DNA from: Skermania piniformis | Lineage (GTDB): Bacteria; Actinomycetota; Actinomycetes; Mycobacteriales; Mycobacteriaceae | Direction: 5' to 3' | Length of the DNA: 64,000 nt | Assembly: GCF_019285775.1 (NCBI RefSeq) | Contig: NZ_CP079105.1 | Span: 3,914,603 to 3,978,602, forward strand | Shown: piece by piece, positions 8,076 through 16,738 of the stretch | How positions within the stretch are numbered: position 1 is the stretch's first letter | Layout of the letters: each line of letters opens with the position of its first letter | The notes under the pieces: model-generated | What the model was told of the DNA's origin: nothing | The model's input: only the letters and a program-made list of their open reading frames with translations | The model's database searches: none | Program-made: the position numbers and the translations under genes

Positions 8076-8780
8076 TCACGGTCCGAGGAATGGTGCGTTG
8101 AACTTGGCGACCAGCCATCGCCCATCGACATTCTGCATGCTCATCACGACGAAGACCGGCGGGCCCTGCTGCATCTGGCCCTGGGTATCGGTCGCCGACA
8201 GCGATTGGGTCACGTAGGTGACGATCTCGGCGTTGCTTTCGTCACCGGACTTCACCCCGCACTCCGGGCTACCGCCTTGTCCCTTCACCTGCTTCTCGGT
8301 GAAGTTCTTCCGCATCTCCGGCTCGGCCGAGGCCAGCATCTGCTGCCACTCCCCGGTCGCGCCGTCCTCGGCCGCCTTGAAGAACGGGTCGAGATTGGCC
8401 GAGTCGTAGTTGACGAGCGCATTGATATACCGGCAAGCAGCTTCCCGAGCCGACTGCTGGGCTACCAGAATGCCGCTCGCGTCGTCGTTCTTCAGGTTCC
8501 GATACTGCAGGTAGAAGAACACGGCACTGACCACCGACGCCAACACGAGCAGGCCCGCGAGGCCCAGTACCAGCGAACGTGAACCCAGCCGCCGGCTCCC
8601 GGCGGTCGCGGTATCGCCGGTCGCCGCGGTATCGCCGGTCGCCGCTGTATCGCCGGTCGCCGCCGTGTCGGCGGACCCGGTCTTATCGGGCACTGCGTTG
8701 TCCGCCGCTGTGTTGTCCGCTGCTGTGTTGTCCGCCGTTCCTCCCGACTCGTCGGGAACAGGCGTCTTTTCCTCAGGCAT
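8076..8780 (-). CDS. Mce-associated membrane protein with repetitive N-terminus
   Basis: About 234 residues. The N-terminal ~65 residues are low-complexity and built from tandem units (NTAAD- and GDTAAT-type repeats). A membrane helix (LVLGLAGLLVLASVVSAVFF) follows, then the extracytoplasmic Mce-associated domain with GEWQQML and the ending MQNVDGRWLVAKFNAPFLG. It is clearly paralogous to the next gene. The start is uncertain: ATG at 8780 is preferred; a GTG at 8795 is in frame but its purine stretch sits too close. A 114-bp gap with a strong stem-loop separates it from mceF. Confidence 0.82.
   Translation of the reverse strand: MPEEKTPVPDESGGTADNTAADNTAADNAVPDKTGSADTAATGDTAATGDTAATGDTATAGSRRLGSRSLVLGLAGLLVLASVVSAVFFYLQYRNLKNDDASGILVAQQSAREAACRYINALVNYDSANLDPFFKAAEDGATGEWQQMLASAEPEMRKNFTEKQVKGQGGSPECGVKSGDESNAEIVTYVTQSLSATDTQGQMQQGPPVFVVMSMQNVDGRWLVAKFNAPFLGP
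8611..8741. repeat. In-frame tandem repeats in the Mce-associated gene
   Basis: Three 18-bp copies of GTATCGCCGGTCGCCGCx (8611-8664) and three 15-bp copies of GTTGTCCGCxGCTGT type (8697-8741). All units are multiples of 3, so copy-number change would keep the frame and only alter the length of the cytoplasmic N-terminal tail. Confidence 0.8.
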
Positions 8781-8843
8781 CGCTTCGATCGGCACTTCCC
8801 CCGGCCGTCGAAGCCGGATCGTCGAGGTGGTCCGGCACCAGCC

Positions 8844-8889
8844 GGGCCGTGCGTCACCGACTACCCGACGGCAGCGTGACGCACGGCCC
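8844..8889 (-). terminator. Large stem-loop between mceF and the Mce-associated genes
   Basis: Perfect 14-bp arms (GGGCCGTGCGTCAC and its complement) with an 18-nt loop, in the only sizeable gap of the mce operon. There is no long U-run, so it may act as a processing or attenuation element rather than a full terminator, lowering expression of the two downstream genes. Confidence 0.6.
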
Positions 8890-8894
8890 CGAGG

Positions 8895-10067
8895 CTACCG
8901 CGGTTGATTCCTGGCCGGATCCGGGTCGGACAGCTGGCCCGGGTCGGCACCGGGCGGCATCGACGCGCCGTTGTTCGGCACGTCCGGCCGCGGCGCATTC
9001 GCCGAACCACGAACCTGGATCCGCGGGTTGTCGGTGACGCAGTAGTTCCACAGCGGCACCCGGCCGTCGCCGATCGCCGTCGGCGACACCGGCGCGGTGT
9101 TGTAGTAGCAGGTCGGCCGGGAGAACACGTCCGCCACGGTATGGAACTCACCGTCGTGCGCGGGGACACCGACCGCAGTCAGACCCTTCTGCAACGAGGG
9201 GAACAGCAGCGACAACGCCGGTGCCCGTAGCTGAGCCGCCTTGCTGACCCGGACGAAATCGTTCGCCAGGCGGGTCAGCGGGTCCATATTGGTCGACACC
9301 GTGCCACCCAACGTCGACAGCTGACCCGGCGCCGTGTCGAAGGCTTTCCGCAGTTCGCCGTCGGCCGCCACCGCCTGATCGAAGATCAACTGTGAGCTGC
9401 GGGTGAGCGTGCCCAGATCCGGCTGGATCCGGGTGGTCTCGCCGGCGATCAACCGGAGGTTGGTCAACAGCGAAACCGTCTGCGGCAGATAGGCGTCCAT
9501 GCCGGTCGTGATCAGGCTCAGGCCGTTGATCAGGCGCCGCAACTGGTCCGGCCCACCACCCAGTGCCTTGTCCATCTCGTTCAGGATCACTTCGTAGCGA
9601 TCCGGATTGATGCTGGCGATCAGCTGGCTGGAGTTGGCCAACACCTCCGGGATCGGCACCGGCAGCGACACCCGGTCACGCGAGATGACCGCGCCATCTT
9701 CCAGGAACGGGGCCTGATCGGTATCCGGGCGAAAGTCGATGTACTGCTCACCCGCGGCCGAAAGCGCATGCACCGCAACTGTTCCGCTCGCCGGAATGTG
9801 CGCCGAACCGTCGATCTCGACCTCGGCGCGCACCCCCTTCTCGGTCAAGGAGATCGACTTCACCTGACCGACCCGGTAGCCGCGGTAGGTCACGTCGCTG
9901 CGCGGCTGCAAGCCGCCGGAGCGGTCCATGTCCACCGTGACCGCGTAGGTCCGCTTGAACGGATTCACCCGCGCGGTGTCGAACACCAGGAAGCTCAGGC
10001 CGACCAACAGCAACGCCACCAGCCCCAGATTCGAGACCAGGACCTTATGACGACGAATCCATTTCAT
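8895..10067 (-). CDS. mceF: Mce family protein MceF
   Basis: 390 residues. It has one N-terminal membrane helix (about residues 12-30, VSNLGLVALLLVGLSFLVF), the MlaD/MCE domain at about 38-115 (YAVTVDMDRSGGLQPRSDV onward, with VTYRGYRVGQV), and a long helical region that in Mce complexes builds the periplasm-spanning lipid tunnel. The C-terminus ends in a short Pro/Asp tail. Start ATG at 10067 overlaps the mceE stop by 4 bp (ATGA). It is the sixth Mce subunit of the putative lipid importer energised by an MceG-type ATPase, which is not encoded in this window. Confidence 0.93.
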   Translation of the reverse strand: MKWIRRHKVLVSNLGLVALLLVGLSFLVFDTARVNPFKRTYAVTVDMDRSGGLQPRSDVTYRGYRVGQVKSISLTEKGVRAEVEIDGSAHIPASGTVAVHALSAAGEQYIDFRPDTDQAPFLEDGAVISRDRVSLPVPIPEVLANSSQLIASINPDRYEVILNEMDKALGGGPDQLRRLINGLSLITTGMDAYLPQTVSLLTNLRLIAGETTRIQPDLGTLTRSSQLIFDQAVAADGELRKAFDTAPGQLSTLGGTVSTNMDPLTRLANDFVRVSKAAQLRAPALSLLFPSLQKGLTAVGVPAHDGEFHTVADVFSRPTCYYNTAPVSPTAIGDGRVPLWNYCVTDNPRIQVRGSANAPRPDVPNNGASMPPGADPGQLSDPDPARNQPR

Positions 10068-11218
10068 CGGGTGCCCCCTTCGCCCGGCTGGATCGGCGGC
10101 GGCGCCTGACCGGTAATTCGTGAATAGGCACGCTGCAGTACCTGGACGATGCTGTACGTCATGTCGTTCAACGTCCGCAGATCCGGCAGCTGCTGACCCT
10201 CCGGATCATGCAAGGCGCCGATGCTCAGATACCGCAGGGTCGACGCCTGGGTCAGCGCCGTGCCTTCCATACTCGCGTTGACCTTCGGCTTGATCGTCTC
10301 GACCGCCTCCAGCGCCGGCCCGAGCGTATCCCGGGCCTGGCCCAATCCGGTCATCAGCCGGTCGGTGCTGTCCAGCAATCCGCTGAGCTGCGGACCGGTG
10401 GTCTTGGCGAAGTCGCCGAGCGCCGCACTGGCGGTCGATACCTTGCTGAGCAGGCCGGCGATGTTCTGGTTGTTCTCCGAAATCGTGGAGATCATCGGTG
10501 GCAGCGCGTCGGCGAGCTGACCGAGCTCGTCGCGCCGCTGACTCAACGTGGCCAGCGTCGTATCGAACTCGCGCAACACCCCGTCGATCCGGTCGGTGTT
10601 CTGGTTCAAACTGCTCACCACTCCGGTGAGCTCGACGATCAGATGGGAGAGCAGCGGACCCCGGCCGCCGATCGTCGAATCCAGCTCGGTGGTGATCCGG
10701 GCCAGCTGGTTGATCGCACCGCCGTTGATCAAGGCGGTCACCGACAGCAGCAACTGTTCGACCGACGCGCCGGCCGACGTCTGATCGATCGGGATCGTGT
10801 CGCCGTCCTGCAACAACTGGTCCCCGGCCTTGCGCGGCGGCATCGACATCGCCACGAACACGTCGCCGAGCGGAGTCGCCTGCCGTAGCTCGGCCGTCGT
10901 GCCCGTGGGCAGCTGGATGTCGTTGCGGATCTTCATGTCGATGTTCGCCTGGAAGTTCGACGTCGAGATGCCGGTGACCACACCGACATCCGAACCGCCG
11001 ACCCGCACCTTCGCCTGGTCGGGCAGGTTGAGCGCATTGGCGAAGACCGCGTGCAGCTCGTAGCTGTCGCCGACGCCCGGCTTCGGCAGCGGAATCTGGT
11101 CGATGGTCAGACCACAACCCGACACCAGGGTCGTGGTCGCCACGGCGACCGTGGCCACCAGGCCCCGGCGGAGCCGCGTCCGGGCCGCGGTACCCGCGGT
11201 CGGTGTCTGTGCGGTCAT
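10064..11218 (-). CDS. mceE: Mce family lipoprotein MceE
   Basis: 384 residues. The N-terminal signal peptide ends in a good lipobox (VSGC, Cys at about residue 35), as in the LprK-type MceE subunits. The MCE domain follows (YELHAVFANALNLPDQAKVRVGG), then the coiled-coil-like helical domain with repeated Leu/Gln heptads. The start ATG overlaps the mceD stop by 4 bp. It is the lipid-anchored subunit of the Mce hexamer. Confidence 0.93.
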   Translation of the reverse strand: MTAQTPTAGTAARTRLRRGLVATVAVATTTLVSGCGLTIDQIPLPKPGVGDSYELHAVFANALNLPDQAKVRVGGSDVGVVTGISTSNFQANIDMKIRNDIQLPTGTTAELRQATPLGDVFVAMSMPPRKAGDQLLQDGDTIPIDQTSAGASVEQLLLSVTALINGGAINQLARITTELDSTIGGRGPLLSHLIVELTGVVSSLNQNTDRIDGVLREFDTTLATLSQRRDELGQLADALPPMISTISENNQNIAGLLSKVSTASAALGDFAKTTGPQLSGLLDSTDRLMTGLGQARDTLGPALEAVETIKPKVNASMEGTALTQASTLRYLSIGALHDPEGQQLPDLRTLNDMTYSIVQVLQRAYSRITGQAPPPIQPGEGGTR

Positions 11219-12303
11219 TGTGTCATTCCCATCAGGGCCGCAGTGAGACCGAAGTCGGGGCCGAAATCGGACATCTTTCCGGTACGGCAGCCGTCGGCCT
11301 GCATCTTCACCCGCTCGCAGAACAGCGAGATCAGTTCCCCGTCGAAGATGTTGCGCTCCAACTGGGCATGCAGCCGGATCGCGCCGCCGTCCTGGCCGTA
11401 GTCGATCGCGTTCGCCACGTTCTGCATCAGCAACGGCGTGACGTCGACCACCTCGGTGAGCTGCCAGGCGTTGCGTTTGAGCAGATCGGTGGTCTGGGTC
11501 AGATTGTTCAGCGAGCTGGTCAGCTCCGGGCCTTTGGTGGCCAGCACCGTGCTGGTGTTGGCCAGGAAGATGTCCAGCTGCTGCAGTACCGCCTGCAGAC
11601 CCGGGGCCTGCTCGGCGAGCATGCCGGACACGGTCGTGACCTGGCCGGAGAAGTTCTGCAAGGCCTGCTGGTTGTCCTGGATCGTCTGGGTCAGCTCGTT
11701 CAGCTTGACGATCGAGTTGGTCAGCGCGTCCCGGTTGGTCACGGTCAGGTCGATGGTGCTCGACAGCGCCTTGACCGTGTCGTTGATCTTCTGCCCGTTG
11801 CCTTCCAGCGCCTTCACCAGCACGCCACCGGACAACGGCCCTTCCTTGCCGTCGCCCTTGAGCGCCGACGCCAGATCGTCCACGGTCTGCAGCACCCGAT
11901 CGAGTTCGACCGGCGTGCGCGTGCGCTGCAACGGAATGTGGTCACCGTCGGCCAGCATCGGACCGTTCCCCGAGTACGCCGGCGTCAGTTCGACGTGCCG
12001 GTTGGTCACCAGCGACGGCGAGACCTGAGCGGCGATCGCATCGGCCGGCACCTTGACCTTCGGGTCGATCGACATCCGCACCTCGACGAAGGTGCCTTTC
12101 GGCTCGACCGAATCGATCTTGCCGACCGGCAACCCGAGCACCGACACCGGGTTACCCGGATACATGCCGGCGATGTTCTCGAAGTCCGCGGTGATGTTCA
12201 TCTTGTCGGCCGCGAACGGGTTGCTGGCCGAGCAGGCCGACGCAGCACCCAGCGCGCAGATCGTCAGCACCTTCGCGGTCGTGCTGATCAGCTTCGATTT
12301 CAT
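11215..12303 (-). CDS. mceD: Mce family protein MceD
   Basis: 362 residues. The short hydrophobic N-terminus ends in GAASACSASNPF, a weak lipobox-like site (A at -3, A at -1) that could make this subunit a lipoprotein too. The MCE domain starts near residue 35 with ITADFENIAGMYPGNPVSVLG, followed by the helical domain. The start ATG (12303) overlaps the mceC stop as ATGA; a longer frame upstream lies inside mceC. Confidence 0.9.
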   Translation of the reverse strand: MKSKLISTTAKVLTICALGAASACSASNPFAADKMNITADFENIAGMYPGNPVSVLGLPVGKIDSVEPKGTFVEVRMSIDPKVKVPADAIAAQVSPSLVTNRHVELTPAYSGNGPMLADGDHIPLQRTRTPVELDRVLQTVDDLASALKGDGKEGPLSGGVLVKALEGNGQKINDTVKALSSTIDLTVTNRDALTNSIVKLNELTQTIQDNQQALQNFSGQVTTVSGMLAEQAPGLQAVLQQLDIFLANTSTVLATKGPELTSSLNNLTQTTDLLKRNAWQLTEVVDVTPLLMQNVANAIDYGQDGGAIRLHAQLERNIFDGELISLFCERVKMQADGCRTGKMSDFGPDFGLTAALMGMTQ

Positions 12304-13310
12304 TTGCATCCCTGCACTACATCGACGCGGCAAAGCCAGTTGTCCGGGAACAGCCACGGCAGCGCGACATCGCCGTACGGTCCGTTACCCACCACGTTGT
12401 TGAACTGCCGAACGGTCACCGGCATGATCTGCAGCAGTCGGTTCAGCTGGTCGTTGTTCTTCTGCAAGCCCTGCGACATCGTGTTCAGGTCGCTGATCAG
12501 CGTGCCGAGCTGGTTATCGTTGCTGGCACCGATCTCGTCCAGCTGCCGGGTGAGCGTCCCGACGTTGTCCAGCAGTTGCTTGATCAGCTGCTGCCGCTCC
12601 TGTACCCGCTGGGTGATCGCTTCCCCCTGGGTGATGATCAGCATGATGCCGTTGCGATTGTCCGACAGCACGTTCGATACCGAGCTGAGGTTCTTCAGCA
12701 GCGACTGCACCTCGTCGCGACGCTGATCGACCACCTTCGCCAGCACGCCGACGCTGTCCAGCGCCTGGGCGGTGAGCTGCGGCGAGTCGCCGATCTGGGT
12801 AGCGAGTTGATCGATCGCCTGCGCCGCCTGCTTGGTGTCCAGCCCCTCCAACCGGTCGAACTGGCTGGTGTACTGCGGGTCGTTCACCACCTTGCCCAGG
12901 TTGAACGGGACGGTCGTGTTGGTGATCGGGATCCGGTCACCGGGCAAGCCGCTGCCGTCGCCCGGATCCAGATCCACGTAGATCTGGCCGAGGACCGTCG
13001 CCTGCTTGATCGCCGCGTGCGCGTCCGGACCGAGGTTGACGCTCTTGTCGATCTCCAGTGTCGACAACACGTGGTCGCCCTCGAGCTTCTGATCCCGTAC
13101 TTCGCCCACCGGGACGCCGGCCACCCGGACCTTGGCCCCGCTGGTCAACCCGGCCGCCTGGACGAACTCGGCGTCGACGTTCTTAGTGCCGATCGCCGCG
13201 GCTTTGAGCACGCTGGCCCCGACCACCAAGCCGACCAGGACCAGAGCACCGAGCATGCCCAGCCAGAAGTATTTCTGTGCGCCGAAGTTCGGCTTCGAGA
13301 ACCTGGCCAT
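12300..13310 (-). CDS. mceC: Mce family protein MceC
   Basis: 336 residues. The N-terminal helix (YFWLGMLGALVLVGLVVGAS) precedes an MCE domain with VDAEFVQAAGLTSGAKVRVAG and a helical domain. It ends near the Cys-containing WLFPDNWLCRVDVVQGC, similar to the Cys-rich ends of MceB/C subunits. Start ATG at 13310 shares one base with the mceB stop (TGATG). Start choice is forced by that junction. Confidence 0.92.
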   Translation of the reverse strand: MARFSKPNFGAQKYFWLGMLGALVLVGLVVGASVLKAAAIGTKNVDAEFVQAAGLTSGAKVRVAGVPVGEVRDQKLEGDHVLSTLEIDKSVNLGPDAHAAIKQATVLGQIYVDLDPGDGSGLPGDRIPITNTTVPFNLGKVVNDPQYTSQFDRLEGLDTKQAAQAIDQLATQIGDSPQLTAQALDSVGVLAKVVDQRRDEVQSLLKNLSSVSNVLSDNRNGIMLIITQGEAITQRVQERQQLIKQLLDNVGTLTRQLDEIGASNDNQLGTLISDLNTMSQGLQKNNDQLNRLLQIMPVTVRQFNNVVGNGPYGDVALPWLFPDNWLCRVDVVQGCK

Positions 13311-14344
13311 CAGCGGCACACCTCCGAGTGACGTTGCCCGAAGATCATGTCGGACACGGTCGAGAACCAGCGCTCCGGCAACAGCACGCCCCAGAGCGAG
13401 ACATCCAGATCGCACACGTAGGCGGTGGCGAAAGCGCCGTTACTGGTGATCCGAGCCAGATCGGTCAACAGCGTGGGCGCCGAGATCGCGGTCTGGTCGA
13501 GCTGCGCACCGTGCGAGATCAACATGCCGATCGCGTCGTTGGCGCTGCGCTGGGTCTGCGCCAGCTTCGGCTGCACCTGGCCGACCATGTTCACGATCGC
13601 GGTCGTGGAGTCGGCCAGCTGCACCGTCGAGTTCTGCAGCGACTGCCCCTGCTCGTACAGTCCGGTCAGCAAGGTGCGGGTTTGCGTTAGCAGGGTTTCC
13701 AGCTGGTCGCCACGCGCGGCCAGACCCTCCATCACGCCACTCAGGTTGTCGATGATGTCGCCGAGGATGACATCGCGCTGCTGGAACTCCGATGCCACCG
13801 ACGCTGCCTGGGTGATGAACGTGCTCAACGACACGCCGTCGCCCTGCAGCGCCTGGATCAGGGTCTCGGTCAGGTTGTTGACCTGCTTCGGCTGCAACAC
13901 GCTGAACAGCGGCTCGAATCCGCCGAGCAGTGCCGACACGTCGAACGACGGCTCGGTGCGCTCCAACGGAATCGTTCCGCCGTCCGCCAGCGGATTGCCC
14001 TTGCCCTCACCCGGCGCCAGCGAGACGTAGCGCTGGCCGATCAGGTTCTGGTACCGAACCAGCGCCTTGGTGTTGTCGTAGAGCTGCTGATCGCGCTCGA
14101 CGACGAAATCGACGGTGGCGTTGTTCTTGTCGTCCAGCTCGATCGAACTGACCCGGCCGACCCGCACCCCGGCCATCCGGACGTCGTCGCCCGCCTTCAG
14201 TCCGAGGACGTCGGAGAAGGTGGCCGAGTAGTCGTTGGTCGGTCCGTCGACCGACCGCTGCAGCGTCGACCAGATCACCCAGGTGACCAGGATCGAGACG
14301 ATCGCGAAGAAGCTGAACCCGATCAGCGGTTTACGGATACTCAC
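13310..14344 (-). CDS. mceB: Mce family protein MceB
   Basis: 344 residues. Membrane helix at about residues 7-26 (LIGFSFFAIVSILVTWVIW), MCE domain with YSATFSDVLGLKAGDDVRMAG, then the long helical domain. The C-terminus carries Cys in AYVCDLDVSLWG and in the last residues SEVCR. The start overlaps the mceA stop by 4 bp (ATGA). Confidence 0.93.
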   Translation of the reverse strand: MSIRKPLIGFSFFAIVSILVTWVIWSTLQRSVDGPTNDYSATFSDVLGLKAGDDVRMAGVRVGRVSSIELDDKNNATVDFVVERDQQLYDNTKALVRYQNLIGQRYVSLAPGEGKGNPLADGGTIPLERTEPSFDVSALLGGFEPLFSVLQPKQVNNLTETLIQALQGDGVSLSTFITQAASVASEFQQRDVILGDIIDNLSGVMEGLAARGDQLETLLTQTRTLLTGLYEQGQSLQNSTVQLADSTTAIVNMVGQVQPKLAQTQRSANDAIGMLISHGAQLDQTAISAPTLLTDLARITSNGAFATAYVCDLDVSLWGVLLPERWFSTVSDMIFGQRHSEVCR

Positions 14345-15858
14345 CGCTCACCTCCCTCGACGGTCGCGGCGGGCACCTGGCGGAGCTTGGCACCGGCGAA
14401 CAGCGGACCGAGCAGCAGTAGCTGCGTGGCACTCGGCCGGCCGCCGGCGAAGGCGCTCACCGCGGCATCGCCGGTGTAGGACGCCGGCCGGACCGCCGCG
14501 GGCTGGGCGCCCTGCACCGGTTGGCCGGGAATCAAGCCGCTCAGCGGCGTACCCGCGAACGGATCGGCCGGAATCGTCGGCAAGGCCGGGGCCGGAGCCG
14601 TCGGCGACGCCGGGGCAGCGGCGGGCTGCTGGCTCGGCGCAGCCGGTGCGCCGGGCAGGGCCAGCCCACCGGGGAGCTGCAGGTTCGGCAGTTGCACGTT
14701 CGGCAGCTGCGGCAGACCCGGCAGTGCCGGAATCGACGCGGCGGCCTCGGCTCGCCGGGGTTGCAGCTCGGGTGGCAACGTCCCCGGATCGCCTACCGCA
14801 GGCGCGGTTGCACAGCTCGGCGCCGCAAGGTCGCCGTAGCGCGGGCAGTCGTCGCGGGAGTACGGCCGGAACGGCGTGAACGTGGCATCCAAACTCCAGA
14901 CCATCTGCTGCGACGGCCCGTAGTGGAAGACAGTGTCCAGCCGGCGCATCGAGTCGTTCAGCGCGGCGACCGTGCCGGGGATCGCCGACTGTTCCGTGGT
15001 AAGCGCACCGAAGGTGGCGTTGAGCCCGGTGACGATGTTCTTGCCGGAGTCCGGGTTCTGCGCGAACAGCTGATTGACGCTGTCGAACGTGCCGCCGGCG
15101 CCGGTCAGCAGGTTGACGAACTCACCGCGCTTCTCGGCGATCGTGCGTGCGGTGACCGAAAGGCTGCCCAGGCTGTCCAGCAGCTGCGGCTGCGACTCGT
15201 TGAGTCCCCGCGCCGCGGTGGAGAAGTTGCTCAGATCCTGACTCAGGTCGGGAATCGAGTTGTCGACCGCGGTCAACCACTTGTCCAGCCGCTCGATCGT
15301 GCTACCGGGGGCCCGACCGCTGCCGTCGAGCGCATCGGCCAGCGTGCCGACGACGCGAGCGATCTTCATCGGGTCCAGCTTGTCCAGGATTCGCTGCAAC
15401 GTCGTGAGGGTGTCCTGCAACGCGATCGTCGAGCGACTCTTGTCCTCTTGAATCGTGTCACCGTTTTCCAGGCCCGGCGCGGGCCCGTTGTCGAGGAACT
15501 CCACCGCGGTCACCGCGAACACATTGCTCGGGATGACCCGGGCGGTGACGGTGTTCGGGATGCCGTCCGCGAACTCCGGCTTCAGCTTGATGGCAACCTC
15601 TTGCAGCTCGCCCTTCGCGGCGACCTCGACCTTGTCGACGGAGCCGACGAAGATGCCGCGGAACTTGACGTCGGCGTTCGCCGGCAAGCCGTCACCGGTG
15701 GTGGTCAGCTGGGCGGTGACGTCGACCGTTTTCTTGAAGACACCCAGGTAGCGCGCCATGAGCAGGGTCGTAATCAGGCCGACGACAAGTATCACCGCCA
15801 CCCCGGCCAACATCAGCTGGCGGAGCGTAGGTCCGCGCCCGCTCGGATCGATGATCAT
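14341..15858 (-). CDS. mceA: Mce family protein MceA
   Basis: 505 residues, the longest Mce subunit here. N-terminal helix (MLAGVAVILVVGLITTLLMA), MCE domain with VDVTAQLTTTGDGLPANADV, helical domain to about 340, then a Pro/Ala/Leu-rich tail of about 160 residues containing PNVQLPNLQLPG and runs of PA. Proline-rich ends occur on several Mce subunits and are thought to be exposed at the cell surface. The gap to yrbEB is 15 bp. Confidence 0.93.
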   Translation of the reverse strand: MIIDPSGRGPTLRQLMLAGVAVILVVGLITTLLMARYLGVFKKTVDVTAQLTTTGDGLPANADVKFRGIFVGSVDKVEVAAKGELQEVAIKLKPEFADGIPNTVTARVIPSNVFAVTAVEFLDNGPAPGLENGDTIQEDKSRSTIALQDTLTTLQRILDKLDPMKIARVVGTLADALDGSGRAPGSTIERLDKWLTAVDNSIPDLSQDLSNFSTAARGLNESQPQLLDSLGSLSVTARTIAEKRGEFVNLLTGAGGTFDSVNQLFAQNPDSGKNIVTGLNATFGALTTEQSAIPGTVAALNDSMRRLDTVFHYGPSQQMVWSLDATFTPFRPYSRDDCPRYGDLAAPSCATAPAVGDPGTLPPELQPRRAEAAASIPALPGLPQLPNVQLPNLQLPGGLALPGAPAAPSQQPAAAPASPTAPAPALPTIPADPFAGTPLSGLIPGQPVQGAQPAAVRPASYTGDAAVSAFAGGRPSATQLLLLGPLFAGAKLRQVPAATVEGGER

Positions 15859-15873
15859 CTGGTTCGAGTCCCC

Positions 15874-16737
15874 TTATCCGGAAATCCTGATGCCGGGGTC
15901 GAGGCCCCAGATACCGAGCGTGAGCAGCAAGTTGGCGACCACCACGATGACGAACGTGGCCTTGATGGCGCGGCCTGCGGCGACACCCACGCCCTCCGGG
16001 CCGCCGGACGCGAAGAAGCCGTAGTAGCACTGGATGAACGTGGCCAGCATGACGAAGACGATCGCCTTGAGGAAGGAGTAGATGATGTCGGTAGGCGTCA
16101 AGAACTGGTGGAAGTAGTGCATGTAGGTACCGTTGCTGACATCACCGATCAGCCCGACCGTGATCGAGGTGGACATATAGGCGACAACCAGGCCGATGCT
16201 GTACAGCGGAATGATGGCGACCATCGCGGCGAACACCCGGGTACTGATCAGGTACGGCAGCGGGCGGATGGCGATCGCGTCGAGCGCGTCGATCTCTTCG
16301 GCGATCCGCTGCGAGCCGAGCTGCGCGGTGAACCGGCAGCCGGCCTGTGCGGCGAAGCCGAGGGCGCACAGGATCGGCCCGAACTCGCGGGTGCTACCGA
16401 ACGCCGAGATCGCACCGGTGACCGGGCCGATACTGAGCAGATTCAGGTTGGTATAGGCCTCGAGGCCGATGGTCATACCGCCGAAGGCGCTCAGGATGAT
16501 CACCACGCCGACCGTGCCGCCACCGACCACGATCGAGCCGTTACCCCAGGTCACATCGCCGATCAGGCGAAACACTTCCTTGCGGTACTGCTTGAGCGCG
16601 AGCGGGATGGACGCCATGGTCCGGATGAAGAAGAAGCCCATATGGCCCATGCGGGCGATCTGGCCGAGGAACCCGCTCCAGACACTGCGCAGCGCTGCGG
16701 CCGGCCGCAGCAGCGGGGGTACGTACGTCGCCGACAT
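15874..16737 (-). CDS. yrbEB: YrbE-type (MlaE) permease subunit B of the Mce transporter
   Basis: 287 residues with 5-6 membrane segments and the MlaE-family signature GCRFTAQLGSQRIAEEIDALDAIAIRPLPYLI at about residues 130-162. With YrbEA it forms the inner-membrane permease pair that receives lipid from the Mce tunnel. One base separates its ATG from the yrbEA stop (TGAgATG). TAA stop at 15874. Confidence 0.93.
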   Translation of the reverse strand: MSATYVPPLLRPAAALRSVWSGFLGQIARMGHMGFFFIRTMASIPLALKQYRKEVFRLIGDVTWGNGSIVVGGGTVGVVIILSAFGGMTIGLEAYTNLNLLSIGPVTGAISAFGSTREFGPILCALGFAAQAGCRFTAQLGSQRIAEEIDALDAIAIRPLPYLISTRVFAAMVAIIPLYSIGLVVAYMSTSITVGLIGDVSNGTYMHYFHQFLTPTDIIYSFLKAIVFVMLATFIQCYYGFFASGGPEGVGVAAGRAIKATFVIVVVANLLLTLGIWGLDPGIRISG

Positions 16738-16738
16738 C

